A stretch of 37,442 bases of DNA. Origin: Chara braunii. Taxonomy: Eukaryota > Streptophyta > Charophyceae > Charales > Characeae. A program made the position numbers and the translations under genes. Of the stretch, positions 30,463 through 37,442 are shown one piece after another. The stretch covers positions 5,762,436 to 5,799,877 of the forward strand of contig BFEA01000023.1 in the NCBI GenBank assembly GCA_003427395.1, read 5' to 3'. The first letter of the stretch is position 1. Each line of letters opens with the position of its first letter. Under the pieces are notes generated by a model, which ran no database searches, was not told where the DNA came from, and saw nothing but the letters and a program-made list of their open reading frames with translations.

Positions 30463-31399
30463 TTCAGCAGCTTGATCATGCATATAACTAAGGGACCGAT
30501 CCGCGACTCAGGTTTAGTGAGCCAGCGCGGCGTTGATCCCAGGCGCCTTGTTTCTCGAGGCCGCCTTGTAGCTCGGCTGCTGATGTCGTGCACCATAAGG
30601 CAGATGGCATGCGCAATACATTCAGATTTACAGACCTAAACACTCTTGCATTCTCGAACAAAATCCCGACGATAATCGTTTAATCAACGCAAAAAAAAAG
30701 GGTTACACATCTCCATGCATACATCCACTGTGGAAGGTGCGAAAAATGAGTCATGCACAGGAAAAGATGGATTGCTTGCACAGTACACACGCATCCACTG
30801 TTCACAAGACAAGATGACAGGGTCCTTGCGTAGGAGGATTACCCATGAAACTAATGGAAGAGTTTCGAAAGTTCTTTCACGCAAGGAAAGCATACAGATT
30901 CATGCTCATCCAAAAGAGGGAAAGGGGAGAGAAGGAGAGAAGCATCGAGACACATCATTATTCAAAGATAGAGGAGAAGGGGAAGGTGAGGGAGGAGAGT
31001 CGAGATAGGAGATGACGCAACCCAAACTTGAGAGAAGGAAGTTCAACGTTGTCAAAGAGAAAGATCCGCAACAACAATGGCGCATTCGCTGTTAATTCCA
31101 ATATGGCCTCGGGCCAATCACTCACTCAACTCCAATCATCGAACCTCATACCCGCACCGACGATCCCGGCCGCCACGTGCTAACTCCCACCATTGCGATC
31201 GTCACCCCGCTATCGCAGACTCGACACGGTTCGCCCAGATCCCACAATCCGTCATGGCCATCCAGCGCGCAACCGGCCAGCCTATCGTCAGCCCGACAGG
31301 ACTTCCCGACTCACATCAAACATTCTGCCTAGCCACTGCTTCTCGGAAGCTGGCTTGAGAGTCGAGAACGTAAGAGAGATTTGCGGGCGCACTTGCGGG

Positions 31400-31594
31400 T
31401 TTTATAGTTGCGACAAGGGAGACAGAAGGGGGAGAAAGCGACGGGGAAGCTGAGGTGTAAGAGGAGAAGCAGGAAGAGAAGACTTTGAAAAGAGTGCTCT
31501 GTGAACGCCATGTAAAATCCCTCGGAACTCAAGGTTCAACCAATCAGATTCGTCCCGCAATAGGAAGATCCTATTGATCCACGCACCTGATTGG
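31400..31594 (-). promoter_or_regulatory. Putative LTR promoter: TATA box and inverted CCAAT pair
   Basis: TATAAAA on the minus strand at 31400-31406. CCAAT motifs lie 140-190 bp upstream on that strand, as an inverted pair (31540-31547 and 31587-31594). Transcription would start about 30 bp left of the TATA box. Confidence 0.45.
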
Positions 31595-32283
31595 CTAGCG
31601 AGAGTTATCGACGGATCGACCGGGCGTCGTGCGTTGGACTCAGAGGGTGAGAAGAGAAAAGGCGCGAGAAGTAGCGCAAGACGGGTCCAAGATTAAGATG
31701 ATCAAGAAAGGGAAATGGGCGTGCAAAGAGAGAGAGAAAAAAAAACAGTTACGGGGAGAGAGAAAGTGGACGGAGAAGGGGAAGGGAGCGCGGGAGGGAG
31801 CGATGCGGGGGGGGGGGGCAGAGAGGAGAGAGCTTTTGCGTGCGCGGCGCCGTCAACAAAAAGAGAGGAAAAGGCACCGAAACAGTTACAGCCTAATTCA
31901 AAATTGAAATCACCATATCCGCGCGCGAAAGAGCGACGCGGGAAAAGAAAATCCTATGCCTATTCGTATTCGCACAAAATTCCGAGAGTTTTCCCCGACG
32001 CGACCAAGAACATTCACACACACGAAAAGGACACGTCGATGCTCCGCTTATCCCAGAATTCCCAACTGCCGAGCCCAATTCCCAGTGCGCTCGCTAAGGC
32101 GCACGTAATTTCGTACGTATTTCCTGAATTACAGAAAGGAAAAGCGGAACCCGGGAGTCGAAAAAGCTTCCGAAAGATGAGAGCCAAAATCAAGAAAACG
32201 AAACGGGGTTTTTATGGGGTTGGTATGATACAAGCAAAAAGGGGTACGAAAGATAGCACGGGTTCGGGAAGTGGTTCATCACA

Positions 32284-32791
32284 CCCGTACTATAAATAGA
32301 CTAGTGAGAGATGAGATAGATGCGTACTACCAAGAAAAATGATTTTTTTTTTTTTTCCAAATTCTTTTTTCACCTTTCACTACCTTCCTACCACTACTAA
32401 GACTATATAGAGGGGACCCCTGCAAGCATAGGGCCTCGCAAGCGAGGTAATTCATGTTGCCCCCGGCCCCAACAGCGGTAGTCAGGAATGGGGTGGGGCT
32501 GCCGGTGGGGGTCCGGCTAACGCAAAGACCGAGCATTTTGCCAGTAGCTGCGCCTCCCTTTCTGAGAGAAGAATATAGATTACCTTTATATAAAAAAAAA
32601 GGAAAAGAAAATGCGCCCGTTATTCTCCATATTTGGCCAGTGGTGGCGCCAGCCGGCGACTCGTGATTGTGAATGCATTTTTAGGGTGGACGTAGCGGTC
32701 GACGGGGTATGCAGAGGATAACGGTCACATTCTCGGTGAGTTATTAGCGGGCTCAGTTTCACGGCGCCATAGGCACGTCAAACGTGAGCCG
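32284..32791. other. Gene-free stretch right of the retrotransposon
   Basis: No gene was found. It begins with CCCG (target duplication). A 14-base poly-T lies near 32343-32356. Confidence 0.4.
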
Positions 32792-32945
32792 GGGCCAAGT
32801 CCCACTAGCAGCGTTGAGCTACCTCAACGTCTGAATCTGGATGTGTTTGGGGAGACGTGCAGTTCAGGAAACTCAACACTATTTCTGCACATCTCCGCAA
32901 AACATCCAGATTCAGGTAGCGCGACTTGGCCCCCGCGCTAGTGAA
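32792..32945. repeat. Foldback structure 1 (miRNA-precursor-like)
   Basis: Arms 32831-32862 and 32885-32915 are complementary at about 29 of 31 positions around a 22-nt loop. An outer pair GGGGCCAAGTC/GACTTGGCCCC extends the fold, and a small hairpin CGTTGAG/CTCAACG lies between on the left side. The size suits an miRNA precursor or a foldback element. Transcription is not shown. Confidence 0.6.
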
Positions 32946-32962
32946 ATTGAGAGAAGCATGTA

Positions 32963-33200
32963 GCTTAGGGCGAGATCCCATTGGCAAAAACGATTGGAGT
33001 AAGTGTCTGAATCTGGAAGTGTTTGTGGAGAGATCCCATTGGCAAAAACGATTGGAGTAAGTGTCTGAATCTGGAAGTGTTTGTGGAGAGGTGCAAAAAA
33101 CTGTAAATGATCTGCTTTTCTGCATCTCTGCGTGGAACGCGTCCTCATTCGGGCACTTATTCCAACCCTCTTTACCAGTGGGATCTGGCCCTAACTAAAA
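32963..33200. repeat. Foldback structure 2 with duplicated left arm
   Basis: Arms of about 68 bp (33030-33098 and 33116-33185) are complementary at roughly 70-75%, with a loop of about 17 nt. The left arm is preceded by a direct copy of itself (32969-33029, 62-bp period). The motif TCTGAATCTGGA..TGTTTG is shared with foldback 1, so both derive from one sequence. Confidence 0.6.
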
Positions 33201-35940
33201 AAAAAGAAAAAAACGAGCCGCGCCCGAAAGAAGAGAACGGAGAAGGAAGGAACACTGCGCGAAGGCGGAGGGTGAATGCGGAAAGTGGAGCGGGGTATCT
33301 TTTTGAAGCGGAGAATGCGCGGCAGCAGAGAATGCAGAGGTAGGGAGGGAGGAGGGGGAGGGAGCGGCGATGTGGGGGATCTGCATCGCTAGCGTTTCCG
33401 AACGGTGGTACGTGAAAGTTCTTCCTGGTTTTGCGATCTTGTGACTTTTCGGTCGTTGACTCGCGGGAAAAGTGGCGCGGCGCTGTTGCTTCTATTAATA
33501 GATGGCGCCAAGAGCGCGGAGATATCTGGAACCATCCGACTACCGGTAGGGCGGGAAAGCACGGAGGGAAGGGAAGGGAAGCTACGCCCTTGCGGGAAAC
33601 AGCTGCGCACTTGTAGGTAGGTAGATGGAGATCTCTAAAAAAATTACGGCAATCCCCTTGAAACGCCAAATCTTTCAGAAAAAGAAGGCTATACTATTTT
33701 GTTTTGTTTTTTTTCGAAAAAAGAAGAACCCTATCGGCGAAAACGAACGGAAATACAGACCTGTGTTCGAATCCAGACGATGGACCTTGACGAGTAATGA
33801 ATTGCTTGGGGCCGGTCAGCTCAATGATAATATCTCAAGGCCGTCGCCCTTATAAAAGGAAAGAAAAAAAAAAAAAAACGAACGGAAAAAACGCCAGGAT
33901 GACACGCATAAATAAATCGAGAAAAAACGAACGGAAAACAGAAAAAAAAAAACACGTTAGAGGGCTAGGACAGCACAGATAGGAGAAGGCAGAGGCCTAA
34001 GGAGGTTGAATAGATGTGCTTGACAGGTAATCGAGACGAGAAAAGGAAGATTGAAGTAGTAACCCACGTCATGGCTAATAGCCAGGAGATAGGAAGGAAC
34101 AAACCCAGATGAGGGAGGCAGATGACTCAAGTGACAACTAAGCGAAACTGGCTGACGCTGCCAGGATAACTCCGGGTTGAATTGTGAGGTCCCCGGCCTC
34201 GAAAGTTGGATTTGGAATAAAAAAAGAACTCGTGTCTGTAAAAAAAAAGAAAAAAAAAAGGGAAACTCCGCGAGGTTCCCTACCATCTTTTATTCGTTGT
34301 CGCACGCTCTCCTACGCGCTCCATCTATCACCGAAGCGGAACCTTAGCTCACCTCATCTGCAATGGCCGGCAACGACCTGACCAGACCTGACCTATCCTG
34401 ACCTGAGGTAATGAGAAGTGAAGAGCTTAGAACGGCCGAGAAGTGGTCTGACAGCCGCCGCAGGGAAACAGGACTCGTTATCAGCATATATGTCATCAGT
34501 GCGCGGGACCAGCGCTGCGCTGTGATGCGCTGTACAATGCGCAGCAAGAGAGAGAGCTACAGAGAGCCTATAGCAGGGGTCCCTTTGCGGGGGGAGGTTG
34601 TGGGGGAGACGCTCGGGCCCTTCGGTCTCATGAGACCGATCCGACGGTGAGAACGGCACCTCGAGAGAGGAGAGAGGGGAGACAGGCGCGAGCGGGAGTG
34701 AGGACGGACGGAAGGAAAGCGGAGCAGGCGGAGTTTGCCGTGTTGCTATACGGGGGTGGGCTAAGCAGAAGGCGGGAGGAGCGGCAAGGCGGGGACAGGT
34801 GGCAAGGCTGGAGGGGTACAGTGCTTTTGATCGCAGCTGTCGCAAAGCGAATGAGCGGGAAAAGCTGCGCGGCATTAGCGCCAATTCGTTACTGCGGCAG
34901 GTTGGGGAGATCCGCCGCACGTGCTGCGTGTGAGCTGGGCGCGACTCGCGCTAGCCCCCGCTGCAAAATGCCGCTGTAGATCAAAGATCAGCGGACTCGG
35001 CAGCAAGAGGGGAGTTGAAGAAGGGTAGAGGTGGGAAGGGCAGGGAGGAAGAATGGGATGAGATAGAACAACTACGGTAGTTGAGCCCCACGACGGCAAA
35101 GTCGGCCCGTCGGGACAGGCGAGGAGCAAGTACACGGAGCGGTGAAGTAGGCAGGGCTGCGTCGGGACCGAGGGAGGGGCGAGGCCGGCGAGACCGAGCC
35201 AGTGGGCAGGGGAAGTGCCGACAGCGGCGGGGTAACTTGAAGCTCCTCGTAGAGGGGGGCGATTCAGTCGGCGCTGGCGCTAGAAGCTGCGCGCCGAGTC
35301 GTCGGTCGGTCGCTGCGCGCGATCCCAGGTGTCGAAGACACGGAGAGACAAACTCGTCTCGCGGTGTATCCCGGAAGAATCATGACGAAAAAAAACCAAT
35401 GATGGTATGATTGCGCTTGGCGCGCAGCGAAGCCGTCTCAGCTCGGTATGCTGGGCATCCATCTTAAGCCGGCTCGCGGAGCATGCGGGTAATGTGAGGG
35501 GGTAGAGAGGACTGGAGAGGAGAAGACAGGAGACGAGAGAAAGTGAGGAAAAGGAGAGATCGTAGCTGAGGAACGAGGAGGGGACAGAGTGGAGAAGAGA
35601 GAGAGAGAAAAGATAGATGAGGAAGAGGCAAGAATGACGTGTGCAAATGAATAGTGAGCAAAACTTCTTCTTTGTTAATTGCGAAGCAAAAGAAGGGGTC
35701 GATAGGACACACAGGGAGAAGCGAAAAAAAGACACGTAGCGTAGTACTTCTCGAAGCAAGTAGTAGAACAAGGAACGGGAGGGAGACTCTGAGGACAGAG
35801 GAGAGAGCAGGGAGGGGAGGTGTACAGTTTGTTTTTTTCGTCCGTCCGATCCATCGTTCTCTGGTGGCTCGCCACACGACCAAGTTAAGCAAGCGATCGG
35901 CCGTGCCGCCGTCGGACCTCGCAATCAGTTTGTCTAGGGA
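33201..35940. other. Gene-free, purine-rich and GC-rich stretch
   Basis: No gene is supported. Oligo-A runs cluster at 33860-33960 and 34240-34258, GA-rich sequence at 34640-34800 and 35010-35240. Open frames of up to 214 codons (35280-35924, minus) are Ser/Leu-rich low complexity. It could include promoter sequence for the exon proposed at 36033. Confidence 0.4.
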
Positions 35941-35944
35941 TCGG

Positions 35945-35987
35945 TCGATTAATCGATTAATCGATTAATCGAATAATTGATTAATTC
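35945..35987. repeat. TCGATTAA tandem palindromic repeat
   Basis: ATCGATTA repeated about three times, decaying into AATTGATTAATTCAATCAA. ATCGAT and TTAA are self-complementary. Confidence 0.85.
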
Positions 35988-36032
35988 AATCAATCCCGTT
36001 GGTGGAGGGCTCGGGCCCTCCGGACCTTCTGC

Positions 36033-36189
36033 ATGGTGGTGGCTTGTTTCTCCGACGTGTTACGTGACAAGATGGGCGATGCAAAGTGGAGGACTGGATT
36101 GGAAGTGTTCGTGAATGGACACAAGTATTTGACAACGACACGCCCGCTGGACACCATCGAATGTTTCATGGATGTGATCGAGGTACGCT
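36033..36189 (+). CDS. Possible first exon of an unknown host gene
   Basis: ATG at 36033 opens a frame of balanced, non-repetitive composition: FSDVLRDKMGDAKW, LEVFVNGHKYL, TIECFMDVIE. It ends at GAG followed by GTACGC, a good 5' splice-site context. Beyond it the frame becomes low complexity. No family is assigned. It could also be a chance open frame. Confidence 0.25.
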
Positions 36190-36371
36190 CCCTCCCTGCA
36201 GCTCAAATGCCGCAAGCTGGCGTCTGCTTCTTTCTGTCACTGTCAATCATCGGTGACGTCACCCTCTATTTCTACCTCCCTCTCCCTCTCCCTCTCCCTC
36301 TCGCTCTCCCTCTCCCTCTCCCCCTCCCTCTCCCCCTCCCTCCTCTCCCCCTCCCTCTCCCTCTTTGGCTC

Positions 36372-36408
<37 letters not shown>

Positions 36409-36545
36409 TCTGGAGACCATCGAATGTTTCATGGATGTGATCGAGGTACGCTCCCTGCAGCTCAAATGCTGCTAGCCGGCGCCTGCTTCTTTCTGTCAAT
36501 CATCGGTGACGTCAGCCTCTATTTCTACCTCCCTCTCCCTCTCCC
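36147..36545. repeat. Tandem duplication of exon end and intron start, 263-bp offset
   Basis: CTGGACACCATCGAATG at 36147 recurs as CTGGAGACCATCGAATG at 36410. The following about 130 bp match with small indels, including the GAGGTACGC donor-like site and ATCATCGGTGACGTCA. CT-rich repeats separate the copies. Confidence 0.8.
36275..36410. repeat. (CCCTCT)n/(CT)n/(GC)n tract
   Basis: Imperfect CTCCCT repeats, then pure CT, then CGCGCG. Confidence 0.9.
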
Positions 36546-36642
36546 ACTCCCGCTTCCACTCCCTCTCTCGGTCCTTTGCTCTCTCTCGCTCGCTGTGTGC
36601 TGGGGAAAGGGTGGGGGGGGGAGGAAGTCGGTGCGGCTGAGC

Positions 36643-36697
36643 GTGTATGTATGTATGTATGCATGTATGTATGTATGTATGTATGTATGTATGTATG
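36643..36697. repeat. (TATG)n microsatellite
   Basis: About 13 TATG repeats with one interruption (GCATG). Confidence 0.95.
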
Positions 36698-37350
36698 AGT
36701 GTACATTGACGACGTTGTATATTATATGGTTGTATGTAGCTCATCGTGAAGGTGTTAAACTGTTTTTTTTGCAATTGCCCCGTTTGTATATGAATGCATG
36801 TGTGAGTGAGAGACAGGAGAAATGATAATCCGGCTTGTCCCCTTTACGTAAGTTAAATTCAGGGTCTGCAAAACATGATTACATCTCCCGTCATTCAGAT
36901 CAGAATTTTGCTGCAACCACCAGCCTGGGGGGATTATAAGAAATCGCCTGAAATGCACAGTCCGACGGAGTGCCAATTTGCCGAACACAAACAGAAACAG
37001 AAATCCATGTTTGCTCGTATGTATGTTTATGTATGCAAACATGCATTTTTATATATCTTCATGTATCTGCGTGTGAATATGCAGCAATCAAAAAGTCCAT
37101 AGGGTTGTTGTAGTCTTGTACCGGACGGCGGACGTACAATATGGGAATATTGCGCGCATTGCCCTATTCTTTCGCCTTTTACTGAAGCATACTGTGGGCT
37201 GAGCAGTGAGCACAAGCAAGCAGCTTACTTGAAATTGTCAAAGCATACCAGAGCGCAGTCTAGAGGCCATAACAACATTACCTGCAGCCGTCACTTAAAA
37301 AAAGGAACGTCACACCTGCGGGGCTCTGATATAAAATTGTCACACATACA
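36698..37350. other. Gene-free stretch
   Basis: No gene was seen. It contains a second GTATGTATG-rich segment at 37017-37045. Confidence 0.4.
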
Positions 37351-37353
37351 CAC

Positions 37354-37355
<2 letters not shown>

Positions 37356-37442
<87 letters not shown>
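37356..37442. repeat. (GA)n microsatellite at window end
   Basis: Uninterrupted GAGAGA for at least 80 bp, reaching the last base. Confidence 0.97.

Larger units (their letters stand above)
18083..32283 (-). mobile_element. Complete but defective Ty3/gypsy LTR retrotransposon
   Basis: LTRs at both ends enclose, on the minus strand, PBS, gag, zinc knuckle, protease, reverse transcriptase, RNase H, PHD finger, integrase and an extra 3' region. Integrase after RNase H is the Ty3/gypsy order. The flanking duplication is CCCG (18079-18082 and 32284-32287), and LTR ends read TGTGACG...CGTCACA. Visible disabling lesions include stops at 28470, 27987, 27810, 26241 and 25839, several frameshifts, and an integrase Asp-to-Asn change. 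A 720-bp gap lies inside. The element cannot make its own proteins in this copy. GPY-like integrase tail is present; no chromodomain was recognised. Confidence 0.92.
29579..32283 (-). repeat. 5' LTR (right copy)
   Basis: It would drive transcription leftward. It begins TGTGATG (32283, minus strand), with one change from TGTGACG. It lacks the terminal GCGCGTCACA of the left LTR and runs straight into the PBS. A TG microhomology at the join suggests a small deletion. It is about 50 bp shorter than the left LTR because of indels around 31725-31790 and 32170-32190. Confidence 0.93.

Noticed and set aside
34393-35924. Minus-strand frames of 175 and 214 codons
   Set aside because: They reflect purine-rich plus-strand repeats; the products are Ser/Leu/Pro low complexity.
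36033-36825. Long plus-strand frames through the CT repeats
   Set aside because: Beyond the GTACGC site they are Ser/Leu/Pro translations of microsatellites.

Overview
The window is nuclear DNA of a complex eukaryote. It contains nested retroelements, long simple-sequence tracts, AATAAA and poly-A type 3' ends, and no operon-like gene packing. The best guess is a plant-lineage genome, probably a streptophyte (charophyte-like) alga. Three things point there: a Ty3/gypsy primer-binding site that nearly matches plant initiator-Met tRNA, a LINE ORF1 of the plant DUF4283/zinc-knuckle type, and a type III hammerhead like those of plant retrozymes. The assignment is inference. No intact host gene could be recognised.

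Layout. (1) 1-104 and 7799-8372 are one array of alternating hairpin repeats. It is split by a 7,694-bp insertion (105-7798) with TGTCG...CGACA ends and a 4-bp GCGA target duplication. The insertion has no recognisable protein but is crowded with stem-loops, including ten hairpins (3096-3935) that share a nearly constant core while their stems differ and mostly stay paired. (2) 8373-14670 is unannotated sequence holding a complete-looking type III hammerhead ribozyme (9312-9371), two copies of a dispersed structured repeat whose third copy lies inside the insertion, and two tandem paralogous coding-like modules (11345-12288). (3) 14670-16001, minus strand, is a broken LINE ORF1. It is followed by a poly-A-tailed 3' end (16856 onward) and a tRNA-like sequence (17573-17645).

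(4) 18083-32283, minus strand, is a complete but dead Ty3/gypsy LTR retrotransposon of about 14.2 kb with unusually long LTRs (about 2.7 kb). Read right to left it has: 5' LTR, PBS, gag, zinc knuckle, protease, reverse transcriptase, RNase H, a PHD-type zinc finger, integrase, an extra 3' coding region interrupted by a 720-N assembly gap, and 3' LTR. It carries several stops and frameshifts and an Asp-to-Asn change at an integrase catalytic position. Its LTRs are mosaic: about 1,467 bp appear identical, flanked by arms that differ by several percent.

(5) 32284-37442 holds two tandem foldback (miRNA-precursor-like) structures, GA/CT-rich low-complexity DNA, a possible first exon at 36033-36189 whose end is tandemly duplicated, and microsatellites.

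The strongest candidate for something undescribed is the insertion at 105-7798 with its constant-core, variable-stem hairpin modules, which is itself inserted into a host array built on a similar principle. All comparisons were made by eye; no alignment, folding or database search was run.
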